From the NCBI RefSeq assembly GCF_013170805.1, contig NZ_CP051293.1, positions 4,780,001-4,844,000 of the forward strand: a stretch of DNA of 64,000 nucleotides. Reading direction: 5' to 3'. A model generated the notes under the pieces. The model did no database searches. It was not told the origin of the DNA and saw only the letters and a list, made by a program, of their open reading frames with translations. Every line of letters starts with the position of its first letter. Within the stretch, counting starts at the first letter, position 1. This DNA comes from Mesorhizobium sp. NZP2077 (GTDB lineage Bacteria; Pseudomonadota; Alphaproteobacteria; Rhizobiales; Rhizobiaceae). Made by a program: the position numbers and the translations under genes. Shown one piece after another: positions 1 to 8,455 of the stretch.

Positions 1-1
1 G

Positions 2-88
2 TTCTTCCTGTTCAGCGGCCTGCTCTGGGTGCTGCCGGCGATGGGCATCATCAAATGGCTGATGCTGGAGCCGCGGGTGAAGCGCTAA
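2..88 (+). CDS. C-terminal end of a small membrane protein (DUF2842-like), partial
   Basis: Only the last 28 codons are in the window, ending at TAA. The residues are hydrophobic (FFLFSGLLWVLPAMGIIKWL) and end in a short basic tail, EPRVKR. The pattern of a final membrane segment with a W-V-L-P-A-M core followed by a positive cytoplasmic tail is what I recall for the short DUF2842 proteins of Rhizobiales, which have no known function. The family call rests on memory of that C-terminus. The start lies outside the window. Confidence 0.55.
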   Translation, partial: FFLFSGLLWVLPAMGIIKWLMLEPRVKR

Positions 89-106
89 GCTCCGTCGGGC
101 AACTCG

Positions 107-1165
107 TCAGATGGTGACCACCATCTTGCCGGCATTGGCGAGCGGCGTCGTCACACCGGACAGCATGGTGCGGATATGGGCGAGGTTCTGGTAGCGGCCA
201 TTGATAGAAATGCGCGGCAAGGCCTGCAGGAAGCCGGCATGTTCGGCGCGCAGCACGCCATGGCGGGTCGTCACGGCGGAGGCATAGCCGGCATCACGGA
301 CAAAGCCGACTTCGCGGCAGCCGACAGCGCTGGCATAGCCATAGGGATAGGCGAAATGGCGCGGCTCCCTGCCAAGCTCGGCACGCAACATGTCCCTTAC
401 AGCGCCGATCTCGTGGCGCGCATCGGCCTCGGAAAGCCGCTTCAGATTGCTGTGGTTGATCGTATGGGCGCCGATGGTCACCAGCGGATGAGCGGCAACA
501 CTGCGGATCTCATCCCAGTTCATCAGTGTCCGCAGCCGCGAGGCGTCCGCGTCGACGCCGTTTGAGGCGGCCAGATCGCGTAGTACGGTCCGCAAATCTT
601 CCTCGCGAACCTCCGTTGTGAGGTAGGCGTGCAGCCGGGCTATCGCCTGATTTTTCCTGGCGGGGGTCGCGCAATCGATCGCGGTTGGACCGTTCGAGGT
701 TGCCAGGGTCAGGCGATTGGAGGCATTGACGATGTCCTCGGCCACATCCCACCACAGATCGGCGGTGCCATCGATCAGGCCGGGCGCGACATAGATGGTG
801 ATCGGCGCGCCGTGCTTTTCCAGCACCGGCAGGGCCTCGGTCATGTTGTCACGATAGGCATCGTCGGCGGTGATGGTGGCGAAGCGGCCGCCCTTGCCGC
901 CTGCCTTGATGCGCTCCACGGCCTCGTCCATCGACACGAAGGCATAGCCGTCCGCCTTCATGTCGGCGAGCACCGCGTCGAGGAAACTGGGCGCGATGTT
1001 CAGATGACGGTTGACGCTGTTCGGCTTTTCCGGTGTCGCCGTCACGCGGTGCAGCATCAGGATGGCGCCGATGCCGCCGACAAACGGCCTGGCGAGCGGT
1101 GCGAGGCCGGTATAGCGGGCGAAATTGAGCGCCAGTTTCCGGATTGCCTCCCCACCGTCGATCAT
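107..1165 (-). CDS. Polysaccharide deacetylase family protein (NodB homology domain)
   Basis: A 352-residue carbohydrate esterase family 4 protein, expected to remove acetyl groups from N-acetylated sugars of a polysaccharide or peptidoglycan. Motif 1 reads TADDAY (residues 99-104) in place of the usual TFDDG, keeping both aspartates (catalytic base and metal ligand). Motif 2 is H234-x3-H238 (HTINH), the metal histidines. Motif 3 is FAYPYG (271-276). No clear signal peptide is visible, so a cytoplasmic or unusual location is possible. The ATG at 1165 follows an AAAGGTGA-like ribosome site. The gene is divergent from a CelD/FemAB-like acetyltransferase and about 8 kb from an exopolysaccharide cluster, which fits a role in polysaccharide modification. 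The exact substrate cannot be told. Confidence 0.85.
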   Translation of the reverse strand: MIDGGEAIRKLALNFARYTGLAPLARPFVGGIGAILMLHRVTATPEKPNSVNRHLNIAPSFLDAVLADMKADGYAFVSMDEAVERIKAGGKGGRFATITADDAYRDNMTEALPVLEKHGAPITIYVAPGLIDGTADLWWDVAEDIVNASNRLTLATSNGPTAIDCATPARKNQAIARLHAYLTTEVREEDLRTVLRDLAASNGVDADASRLRTLMNWDEIRSVAAHPLVTIGAHTINHSNLKRLSEADARHEIGAVRDMLRAELGREPRHFAYPYGYASAVGCREVGFVRDAGYASAVTTRHGVLRAEHAGFLQALPRISINGRYQNLAHIRTMLSGVTTPLANAGKMVVTI

Positions 1166-1256
1166 TCATTCACCTTTTGCGCCTAGGCTGATCCAAGCAC
1201 GGAACACGCCTGAGCGCTCCCCCAAATCGGGATCAATACGCCTTAAGGATTGAGGT

Positions 1257-2486
1257 ATGGTTGACGCAATGGCGTCATTTGACGGCAATCGGCTCGCGGC
1301 CACCGAGGCTTCGCCGCGTGCCCTGCCGAAGGATGCAGCGCAGCTGTCGGTTTCCGTTGCCGCGGCCGAAGGGCTCAAGGCCTATGCAGGGTTTTGCAGC
1401 TCCGCGCTCTATGCGCCGGCTCAGGGCGCGATATGGAGCCTGAACTGGGCCGCGCAACTCAAACCCGATCTGCTCGTCGCAACGCTCTCTCTCGAAGGCA
1501 AGCCGGTCTTCGCGTTGGCGCTGGAGGTCGTAAGCCAGGGGCCGTTCCGGATTGCCCGTTTCATGGGCGGCCGCCACGCCAACGGCAATTTCGCAGCGGC
1601 CGACCCGCAATGGCTGGCCAGGCCTGACATCACGGCCATCCGCTCGATGTTTGCCGCCATCGCCAGAGTCCGCCCCGACATCGATCTCATCGCATTGGAA
1701 CGATTGCTGCCCGATCTCGACGGCATCGCCAATCCGCTCGCATCGCTTGACCATTTCGCCAGTCCCAATCTTTCGCTGGCCGTCGACCTTGCGGGTGGCT
1801 TCGATGCGCTGCTGCTGCGCGCCAGCGGCAAGCGCAAACGCAAGAAGCATCGTTCGCAGACGAGGAAATTCGAGGCAGTCGGCAGCCATCGGCGCATCGA
1901 GGCACGCACACCGGACGAGGTGGACAGGTTGCTCGACGCCTTCTTCGAGATGAAGGAGCAGCGCTTTCGCAAGATGGGCATTGCCAATGTCTTCGGCGAC
2001 GATCAGACACGCGCCTTTTTCCGGGGGCTGTTCGCGCAAGCTCTGGCCGAGGACACGCCCTCTTTCGTGTTGCACGGCTTGGAGGTTGCCGGCAAGCTGC
2101 GCGCCGTCACCGGGTCGAGCCGTTCGGGCAAGCGCCTGATCTGTGAGTTCGGCGCGATCGCCGAGGACGATCTCGCGCACAGCAGTCCCGGCGATTTCCT
2201 GTTCTTCGACAACATCCAGGAAGCCTGCGAGAACGGCTTTGCCGTCTATGATTTCTCCGTCGGCGACGAGCCCTACAAGCGGCAGTGGTGCGATATCGAA
2301 ACCCGGCATTTCGAGGTGCTGGTGCCGCTGACGCTGAAGGGCCGCGCCCTGGCGCAGACGCTTCGACAGGGCGCGCGGCTGAAGGCCTTCGTCAAGAACA
2401 GCCCGACCATCTGGAAGCTGACCAAGATGCTGCGCCGCAAGGCAGCCGGACAGGCTGCACCCACAACCGGCGAGGACGAAAACTAG
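1257..2486 (+). CDS. GNAT-fold acetyltransferase of the CelD/BcsL/FemAB-like type
   Basis: A 409-residue protein resembling the Acetyltransf_6 family (CelD/BcsL), GNAT-fold enzymes often found with polysaccharide genes. The middle (about 185-215) has a strongly basic stretch (GKRKRKKHRSQTRKF) typical of this family ahead of the acyltransferase fold. The C-terminal half includes the family-like segment EFGAIAEDDLAHSSPGDFLF followed by YDFSVGDEPYKRQW, the conserved end of the fold that carries the D-x-S-x-G-D-E-x-Y-K pattern. It is divergent from the deacetylase, with 91 bp between the starts, so they may be co-regulated. Acceptor unknown. No membrane segment or signal peptide is seen. Confidence 0.8.
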   Translation: MVDAMASFDGNRLAATEASPRALPKDAAQLSVSVAAAEGLKAYAGFCSSALYAPAQGAIWSLNWAAQLKPDLLVATLSLEGKPVFALALEVVSQGPFRIARFMGGRHANGNFAAADPQWLARPDITAIRSMFAAIARVRPDIDLIALERLLPDLDGIANPLASLDHFASPNLSLAVDLAGGFDALLLRASGKRKRKKHRSQTRKFEAVGSHRRIEARTPDEVDRLLDAFFEMKEQRFRKMGIANVFGDDQTRAFFRGLFAQALAEDTPSFVLHGLEVAGKLRAVTGSSRSGKRLICEFGAIAEDDLAHSSPGDFLFFDNIQEACENGFAVYDFSVGDEPYKRQWCDIETRHFEVLVPLTLKGRALAQTLRQGARLKAFVKNSPTIWKLTKMLRRKAAGQAAPTTGEDEN

Positions 2487-2489
2487 CGG

Positions 2490-3203
2490 TCAGAAATTGA
2501 GAGCTTCGCGAAGCGCCGGGCCGGCCCTGACGCGCAGATCAAGATCGGCCTCGATGTGATCGATGTGGTGCAGCATCAAGCGGCTTGCCCGCTCGCAATC
2601 GCTGCTCTCCAGCGCGCCGACAATTTCCGTGTGCTCGCTGTGCCCGCAGGCTGACACGCCGGACCGTCCGTAAAGCGCAATGACAAGCGAGGAGCGCGCA
2701 ACCAGCTCCTCCATGAAGCGCTGCAGGATGGCATTGCCGGCGACGGAGGCGAGCAGCAGATGGAAATCGCCGGACGCCTTGATTTCGGAACGCCGCGCGG
2801 TCGGACCGCGCTCGGCGATGAAGCGGCCCTCCTCGTCGAGTTGCGCCTTGAAGGCGACGATGTCGGCTGATGTGACCCGCCCGCAGGCGGCAATGGCAAT
2901 GCCGGGTTCGATCAACCGGCGCGAGGCGAAGACCTGGCGGGCCACCTCGGGCGACGGGTTGGCGACGAAGGCGCCGCGGTTGCGCTCGGTGCGCACCAGG
3001 CCTTCGAAGGACAGCATCCGCAAGGCCGCGCGAGCGACAGTCCGCGACACGTCAAACAGCGTGCCGACCTCGCCTTCCGACAGCTTGGTGCCTGGCGCCA
3101 GCCGACGGTCGACGATGGCGTCGCGCAGATTGTCGCGGATCGCTTGAGCGCGATCCTGATTGGCGCTGTCGGCGGCGGAATAGATCTGATCGGCGATATT
3201 CAT
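2490..3203 (-). CDS. GntR family transcriptional regulator, FCD (FadR-C) type
   Basis: A 237-residue repressor-like protein. The winged helix (about residues 18-85) shows the GntR pattern of REN-type helix, TKLSEGEVGTLFDVSRTVARAAL, then a wing GLVRTERNRGAFV. The rest is an all-helical FCD ligand-binding domain with the metal/ligand residues D and H in GDFHLLLASVAGN and the late HSEHTEIV and LMLHHIDHIE helices. The start is ATG at 3203; an in-frame extension to 3341 would add residues that do not match the family. It is divergent from the ABC importer/racemase operon that starts at 3467 and almost certainly controls it. Paired TTGTGC/GCACAA sites lie between the two genes. The effector is probably the transported compound. 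Confidence 0.9.
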   Translation of the reverse strand: MNIADQIYSAADSANQDRAQAIRDNLRDAIVDRRLAPGTKLSEGEVGTLFDVSRTVARAALRMLSFEGLVRTERNRGAFVANPSPEVARQVFASRRLIEPGIAIAACGRVTSADIVAFKAQLDEEGRFIAERGPTARRSEIKASGDFHLLLASVAGNAILQRFMEELVARSSLVIALYGRSGVSACGHSEHTEIVGALESSDCERASRLMLHHIDHIEADLDLRVRAGPALREALNF

Positions 3204-3281
3204 GGCGATGGTGTTCCCGCCCTCTTCTAACGCGACTCGTCCTCCCCGCACGAGAGGCAAAGTGAACACGAAGCCAAAAAA

Positions 3282-3332
3282 GATTGCATACGATTCTTGT
3301 GCAGATCGCGCACAATCGCTCATTATTTGTGC
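3282..3332. promoter_or_regulatory. Candidate operators for the GntR regulator
   Basis: The divergent region has an inverted repeat TTGTGC (3297-3302), 7 bp, GCACAA (3310-3315), and a further TTGTGC at 3327-3332. An ATTGCATACGAT-like element lies just upstream. FCD-type GntR proteins bind short palindromes of this kind. The assignment to the adjacent regulator is inference from position. Confidence 0.45.
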
Positions 3333-3466
3333 AATGCTCAAGGCGGCCTTCCGGATAGGCAGCAGCCGGAAATTCTAATTCTTTAGACAATTCAACTGCT
3401 TGGCCCATCACCCCGATATTGGCACGCATGATGCATTGGTTAATGCGACCAAACCGGGAAGCCTGA

Positions 3467-4555
3467 ATGTCCAAAGCCGCCGAGATCGACATCGTGTCCG
3501 TTTCGAAAGTCTATGGAACGACGACCGCCGTCGAGGATATCAGCCTGAAGATACCGGCGGGCACTTATTGCTGTCTGCTCGGCCCCTCCGGCTGCGGCAA
3601 GACCTCGACGCTGCGCATGATCGCCGGCCACGAAAGCATCTCGTCCGGTGACGTCCGACTCGGCAACACCGTCGTCACCGACCTGCCGCCGGCCAAGCGC
3701 GGCACCGCGATGATGTTCCAGTCCTATGCGCTTTTCCCGCATCTCGACCTTATCGACAATGTCGCCTTCAGCCTGAAGATGAAGGGCGTCGACAAGGAGA
3801 AGCGCCGGGCCAAGGCGCTCGACATGCTGAAACTGATGCAGATGGAGGCCTATGCGACGCGCCGGCCCGCGCAGCTTTCCGGCGGCCAGCAGCAGCGCGT
3901 CGCGCTGGCCCGCGCCCTGATCACCGATCCCGAGGCGCTGCTGCTCGACGAGCCGCTGTCGGCGCTCGACCCGTTCCTGAAGATCCGCATGCGCGCCGAG
4001 CTGAAGAAATTGCAGACCTCTCTCGGCATCACCTTCGTCCACGTCACCCACAGCCAGGAGGAGGCAATGGCCTTGGCGGACCTGATCGTGGTGATGAATG
4101 ACGGCCGCATCGAACAGGCGGCACCGCCGCGCGACGTGTTCGAGCGCCCGGCCACGGCCTTCGTCGCGCGCTTCATGGGCGACCATAATGTCATCTCCGG
4201 CCGGGTCACCGGCGCGCGCGACGGCATGGTCGTCTTCGACGTCAAAGGCGGCGGCTCGCTCGCCGCCTCGGGGCAAGGCCAGGAGGCGGGTGCGCCGATC
4301 GACATCGCCATCCGCACCGACCATGTGCGCATCGGCGACGCGCCCTCGCCCGGGCTCGGCTTCACCGGCATCGTCGCCAACATCGAATATCGCGGCGCCA
4401 CGGTGAAACTTTCGGTCACCGGCGCCGGCATCGACGATTTCACCGTCATCGTCGACGATTCCGACTTCTTCGCCAGACCCGTCGCCATCGGCGACGCCGT
4501 ACCGCTCGCCTGGGATGCCGAGGATGCCATCGTCCTCGGCCGCCTTCATTCATGA
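3467..4555 (+). CDS. ABC transporter ATP-binding protein, spermidine/putrescine (PotA) type
   Basis: A 362-residue ATPase that would power uptake through the two permeases encoded downstream. Walker A is GPSGCGKTS (39-47), the Q-loop lies in MMFQSYALFPH (about 82-92), the signature is LSGGQQQR (137-144), Walker B is LLLDEP (158-163), and the H-loop is in VTHSQEEAM. A TOBE domain follows (about 285-355). ATG at 3467 is preceded by GGGAAG. It is the first gene of a six-gene operon: the binding protein begins 34 bp later. PotA-like ATPases serve polyamine, iron and several organic-ion importers, so the substrate is not fixed by this subunit. Confidence 0.9.
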   Translation: MSKAAEIDIVSVSKVYGTTTAVEDISLKIPAGTYCCLLGPSGCGKTSTLRMIAGHESISSGDVRLGNTVVTDLPPAKRGTAMMFQSYALFPHLDLIDNVAFSLKMKGVDKEKRRAKALDMLKLMQMEAYATRRPAQLSGGQQQRVALARALITDPEALLLDEPLSALDPFLKIRMRAELKKLQTSLGITFVHVTHSQEEAMALADLIVVMNDGRIEQAAPPRDVFERPATAFVARFMGDHNVISGRVTGARDGMVVFDVKGGGSLAASGQGQEAGAPIDIAIRTDHVRIGDAPSPGLGFTGIVANIEYRGATVKLSVTGAGIDDFTVIVDDSDFFARPVAIGDAVPLAWDAEDAIVLGRLHS

Positions 4556-4589
4556 CTCCAACGAAGCAAAACAAGACAGGGGAATAGAC

Positions 4590-5879
4590 ATGACAGACAC
4601 CGTACAAACCAAGACTGGCATTTCGCGCCGCTCGCTGCTCAAGACGGGTGCGGCGGCCGTCGGCCTTGCCGCCGGCTCGGGCGTCATCACCGGCTTCCCG
4701 ACCATCTGGGCGCAGTCCAACATCACGCTGCGCCAGTTCGGCACCGGCGTGTCGAACCTCAACGCCATTGCCGACAAGTGCAAGGCCGACCTCGGCATCA
4801 CGCTGGAGATGACGGCAACCGATTCCGACGCCGCCGCCCAGCGCGCCGTGACCCAGCCCGACAGCTACGACATCGCCGATATCGAATACTGGATCTGCAA
4901 GAAGGTGTTCCCCACCGGGGTGCTGCAGCCGATGGATGTCAGCAAGCTGAAATACTACGACGAGTTGGTGCCGCTGTTCAAAACCGGCAAACTCACCCCC
5001 GACAGCGTCATTGCCCAGGGCACAGCGCCGCACACCGTCGGCTTCGTCGAGGCACAGGACTCCAAGACCTTCGCCAAGGCGCCGACCAACTGGTTCACCA
5101 TGGTGCCGACCATCTACAATGCCGACACGCTGGGCATCCGCCCCGACCTCGTCGGCCGCGACATCACCACCTGGGCCGACATCATGGACCCGGCCTTCAA
5201 GGGCAAGACCGCGATCCTCAACATCCCCTCCATCGGCATCATGGACGCCGCCATGATCATGGAAGCCACCGGCAACATCAAATATGCCGACAAGGGCAAC
5301 ATGACCAAGGACGAGATCGACAAGACGATCGACTTCCTGATCAAGGCCAAGCAGGCCGGCCAGTTCCGCGCCTTCTGGAAGTCCTTCGACGATAGCGTCA
5401 ACCTGATGGCGTCGGGCGAAGTGGTCATCCAGTCGATGTGGTCGCCGGCCGTCGCCGCCGTGCGTTCCAAGGGCATTGCCTGCCGCTTCCAGCCGCTCAA
5501 GGAAGGCTACCGCTCCTGGGGCGGCGGTCTTGGCCTGGCCGCCCATCTCAAGGGCGCCGAGCTCGACGCGGCCTATGAATACATCAACTGGTACACGTCG
5601 GGCTGGGTCGGCGGCTACCTCAATCGCCAAGGCTACTACTCGGCCAACATGGTCTCGGCCAAGAAGTTCATGACCGAGGACGAGTGGGGCTACTGGATCG
5701 AGGGCAAGCCGGCCAAGGGCGAGATCAAGGCGCCGGACGGCACCGTCATGGAAAAAGCCGGCGCCGTGCGCGATGGCGGCTCGTTCGAGGAGCGCATGGG
5801 CAAGGTCGCCTGCTGGAACTCGGTGATGGACGAGGACCGCTACATGGTGAAGCGCTGGAACGAGTTCATCGCGGCGTAA
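4590..5879 (+). CDS. ABC transporter substrate-binding protein (PotD-like), Tat-exported
   Basis: A 429-residue periplasmic binding protein of the extracellular solute-binding family that includes PotD. The N-terminus has a twin-arginine signal (SRRSLLKTG, about residues 12-20) followed by an Ala/Gly-rich hydrophobic stretch and a likely cleavage after IWAQS. The mature protein has features of the PotD class, such as YDIADIEYW, a lobe with MVPTIYNADTLGI and WGGGLGLAAH. The start at 4590 is chosen because AGGGGAA sits just upstream; an earlier in-frame start would overlap the ATPase gene and lack the signal. The Tat signal suggests folding before export. The associated racemase hints at an amino-acid-derived ligand rather than a simple polyamine. 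Confidence 0.9.
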   Translation: MTDTVQTKTGISRRSLLKTGAAAVGLAAGSGVITGFPTIWAQSNITLRQFGTGVSNLNAIADKCKADLGITLEMTATDSDAAAQRAVTQPDSYDIADIEYWICKKVFPTGVLQPMDVSKLKYYDELVPLFKTGKLTPDSVIAQGTAPHTVGFVEAQDSKTFAKAPTNWFTMVPTIYNADTLGIRPDLVGRDITTWADIMDPAFKGKTAILNIPSIGIMDAAMIMEATGNIKYADKGNMTKDEIDKTIDFLIKAKQAGQFRAFWKSFDDSVNLMASGEVVIQSMWSPAVAAVRSKGIACRFQPLKEGYRSWGGGLGLAAHLKGAELDAAYEYINWYTSGWVGGYLNRQGYYSANMVSAKKFMTEDEWGYWIEGKPAKGEIKAPDGTVMEKAGAVRDGGSFEERMGKVACWNSVMDEDRYMVKRWNEFIAA

Positions 5880-5900
5880 GGGAACAAGCGCCCCTCCTCT

Positions 5901-5930
5901 ACCCCTTCTCCCCTTGCAGGGAGAAGGGGT
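5901..5930. repeat. Perfect 12-bp palindromic hairpin between binding-protein and permease genes
   Basis: Arms ACCCCTTCTCCC (5901-5912) and GGGAGAAGGGGT (5919-5930) enclose a 6-base loop. The CTTCTCCCC/GGGGAGAAG core also occurs at 54 kb, so it is a dispersed intergenic element. Its place after the binding-protein gene is where REP-like hairpins in other bacteria protect the upstream message. Confidence 0.8.
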
Positions 5931-5969
5931 AACGCGGTTCAGGCCGCATCGCCAAAATCGAGAGCCTAG

Positions 5970-6881
5970 ATGACCGTCGCGCTCGAACGCCCCGCCATCA
6001 CCGCCGCGAAACCAGTCCGACGCCGCCGATTCTCGCTCGGTGCCGTCACGCCCTATCTGCAATCGGCACCGCTGGCGCTGATCCTCGGCGCGTTCCTGCT
6101 TCTGCCGATCATCATGATCGTCGTCGTGTCCTTCTGGGATTACGACTTCGCCGCCATGTATCCTGACTTTCTCACCACCAACTATTCCGATGTGCTGGGT
6201 TCGTGGGTCACCTGGAAGACCTATCTCAACACCATCAAATTTGCGGCCATGGTCTGGGCGCTGACCTTGTTTATCGGCTTCTGGGTCGCCTATTTCCTCG
6301 CCTTCCACATCCGCACGACGGCCATGCAGATGGTGCTGTTCCTAGTCTGCACCGTGCCGTTCCTGACCTCCAACATAATCCGCATGATCTCGTGGATCCC
6401 GGTGCTCGGCCGCAACGGGCTGATCAACTCGACGCTGGTGCATCTGGGGCTGGTGCCAAAGCCGATCGAATGGCTGCTCTATTCCGAATTCGCCGTCGTG
6501 CTGGCCATGGTGCATCTCTACACGCTGTTCATGGTGACGCCGATCTTCAACACGCTGATGCGCATCGACCGCTCGCTGGTCGAGGCCGCGCGCGATGCCG
6601 GTGCCTCCGGCTGGCAGGTGCTTTGGAATGTCATCATTCCACTGGCCAAGCCCGGCATGGCGATCGGCACCATCTTCGTCGTCACGCTGGTGATGGCCGA
6701 TTTCTCCTCCGTGCAGGTGATGTCGGGCGGCCAGAGCGCATCCGTTGCGCTGATGATGAAGAACCAGATGTCGCTGCTGCAGTACCCTGCCGCCGCCGCC
6801 AACGCCGTGGTGCTGCTAGTGCTGGTGCTGCTGATGGTCGCCGGCATCCTGCGCATCGTCGATATCCGCAGGGAGCTTTGA
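5970..6881 (+). CDS. ABC transporter permease, PotB-like
   Basis: A 303-residue inner-membrane protein with about six hydrophobic segments, the first at about residues 33-55 (LALILGAFLLLPIIMIVVVSF). The cytoplasmic coupling loop has the EAA motif, VEAARDAGASGWQVLWNVIIPLAKPG (about 205-230), which contacts the ATPase. It follows the binding-protein gene after a 90-bp gap holding a hairpin and is one base away from the second permease gene, so the two are translated together. Role: one half of the membrane channel of the importer. Confidence 0.9.
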   Translation: MTVALERPAITAAKPVRRRRFSLGAVTPYLQSAPLALILGAFLLLPIIMIVVVSFWDYDFAAMYPDFLTTNYSDVLGSWVTWKTYLNTIKFAAMVWALTLFIGFWVAYFLAFHIRTTAMQMVLFLVCTVPFLTSNIIRMISWIPVLGRNGLINSTLVHLGLVPKPIEWLLYSEFAVVLAMVHLYTLFMVTPIFNTLMRIDRSLVEAARDAGASGWQVLWNVIIPLAKPGMAIGTIFVVTLVMADFSSVQVMSGGQSASVALMMKNQMSLLQYPAAAANAVVLLVLVLLMVAGILRIVDIRREL

Positions 6882-6882
6882 C

Positions 6883-7701
6883 GTGAGCCACGAAAAGCGC
6901 ACCCTCGAATTCTATGTGCTCGCCGCCTTCTTCGCGCTGTTCGTGCTGTTCCTCTACGGCCCGCTGTCGGCGATCCTGATCCTCTCCTTCCAGGGCGAGA
7001 CCGGCGGCCTCACCTTCCCGCTCAACGGCGTGTCGCTGCACTGGTTCGCCAATCTGTTCGAGCGCCAGGCGGTCGGCGATTTCGGCGGCAGCTTCAAGCG
7101 TTCGCTGGTGCTGGGCCTGATGGTGATGGTGGTCACCGTCGTGGTCTCGCTGCTCGCCGGCCTTGCGTTCCGGCAAAAATTTCGCGGCGCGACCGCGCTG
7201 TTCTATCTGGCGGTCGCCAGTCTCGTCGTGCCCTCGATCATCATTTCACTGGGCATCGGCGTGGTCTTCCAGCAGGTCGGCTTGCGCCCGGCCTGGTATA
7301 CGTCGGCCTTCGGCGCGCATCTGACCTGGACCTTGCCGTTCGGCGTGCTCATCATGTTCGCCGTCTTCAACCGCTTCTCGCCGGCCTATGAGGAAGCCGC
7401 GCGCGATCTTGGCGCCTCGTCCTGGCAGACCTTTGCCCATGTCGTGCTGCCGATGATCACGCCGAGCCTGATCGGCGTCGGCCTGTTCGGCTTCACGCTG
7501 TCCTATGACGAGTTCGCCCGCACGCTGATGACGTCGGGAACCTTCAACACGCTGCCGCTCGAGATCTATGGCATGACCACCAATGTCACGACGCCGGTGC
7601 TCTACGCGCTGGGCACGGTGACCACCGTGTTTTCCTTCCTGGTGATCCTGGCGACTTTGGGCGCCATCCTCTATGTCGGCCGCCGCCGGGCGAGAGCGTG
7701 A
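6883..7701 (+). CDS. ABC transporter permease, PotC-like
   Basis: A 272-residue inner-membrane protein starting at GTG (6883) one base after the previous stop. Six membrane segments are visible, and the EAA loop reads YEEAARDLGASSWQTFAHVVLPMITP (about 168-193). It pairs with the PotB-like permease to form the channel. Its stop overlaps the GTG start of the racemase gene in a GTGA arrangement, showing translational coupling of transport with the enzyme. Confidence 0.9.
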   Translation: MSHEKRTLEFYVLAAFFALFVLFLYGPLSAILILSFQGETGGLTFPLNGVSLHWFANLFERQAVGDFGGSFKRSLVLGLMVMVVTVVVSLLAGLAFRQKFRGATALFYLAVASLVVPSIIISLGIGVVFQQVGLRPAWYTSAFGAHLTWTLPFGVLIMFAVFNRFSPAYEEAARDLGASSWQTFAHVVLPMITPSLIGVGLFGFTLSYDEFARTLMTSGTFNTLPLEIYGMTTNVTTPVLYALGTVTTVFSFLVILATLGAILYVGRRRARA

Positions 7702-8450
7702 TCGTGCAGATCCTTGTGGTGAACCCAAACACGACGGCGAGCATGACCGAGACGATCGCGGTGGCCGCGCGCGGCGTTGCCGGCGTCTCGACCGAGATCG
7801 TCGCCGTCACTTCGTCCACGGGGCCAGCCTCGATCGAAGGCTATTATGACGAAGCGCTGGCGGTGCCGGGCCTTTTGATGGAGATCGCCGCCGGCGAACG
7901 CCGCGGCGTTCAAGCTGCCATCATCGCCTGCTTCGACGATACCGGGCTGGACGCTGCGCGTGCCATGGCCGCCATTCCCGTCATCGGCATCTGCGAGGCC
8001 GCGCTCAGCATGGCCTCCTTCATCGCCCAGCGCTTCACCGTCGTCACCACCACCGAACGCTCGCGCGTGCCTGTGGAAGGGCTGGTGCAACGCTACGGCA
8101 TGTCGGGACGGGCGCGTGTGCGGGCCGCCGACATTCCGGTGTTGGCACTCGAGGATCCCGCATCAGGAGCGATCGGCAAGCTGCGCGACGAGATCGCGCG
8201 GGCCGTGGAGGAGGATCGTGCCGAGGCCATCGTGCTTGGCTGCGCCGGCATGGCGGACCTTGCCCACCAGTTGCAGGCGGATTTCGGACTGCCTGTCATC
8301 GACGGTGTCGGCGCCGCGATCAAGCAGGCCGAAGCGCTGATTGCGCTCGGGCTGTCGACATCGAAGCGCGGCGCCTATGCCAGTCCGCTGGCCAAGCCCT
8401 ATCTTGGTATGCTGAAATCATTCGCGCCCGGAGCTATCGCCGCGGAGTAA
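7698..8450 (+). CDS. Asp/Glu/hydantoin racemase family protein
   Basis: A 250-residue enzyme of the Asp/Glu racemase superfamily, most like hydantoin racemases. The start has the family sequence ILVVNPNTTASMTETI (residues 4-19). The two catalytic cysteines are visible in IIACFDDTGLDAAR (first half) and IVLGCAGMADL (second half), so a two-base racemization is plausible. GTG start at 7698 overlaps the permease stop. Being inside a transporter operon, it would act on the imported substrate, perhaps a 5-substituted hydantoin or an amino-acid-like compound. Allantoin racemases of this family are another possibility. No hydantoinase or carbamoylase gene is next to it. Confidence 0.82.
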   Translation: MIVQILVVNPNTTASMTETIAVAARGVAGVSTEIVAVTSSTGPASIEGYYDEALAVPGLLMEIAAGERRGVQAAIIACFDDTGLDAARAMAAIPVIGICEAALSMASFIAQRFTVVTTTERSRVPVEGLVQRYGMSGRARVRAADIPVLALEDPASGAIGKLRDEIARAVEEDRAEAIVLGCAGMADLAHQLQADFGLPVIDGVGAAIKQAEALIALGLSTSKRGAYASPLAKPYLGMLKSFAPGAIAAE

Positions 8451-8455
8451 GCACC

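Noticed and set aside
3204..3341. Longer N-terminus for the first GntR regulator
   Set aside because: The family begins near MNIADQ; the extension covers the promoter and operator region.
4446..6308. Long antisense frame over the importer genes
   Set aside because: It is a mirror of high-GC coding DNA; no family features, and the opposite strand encodes clear ABC transporter proteins.
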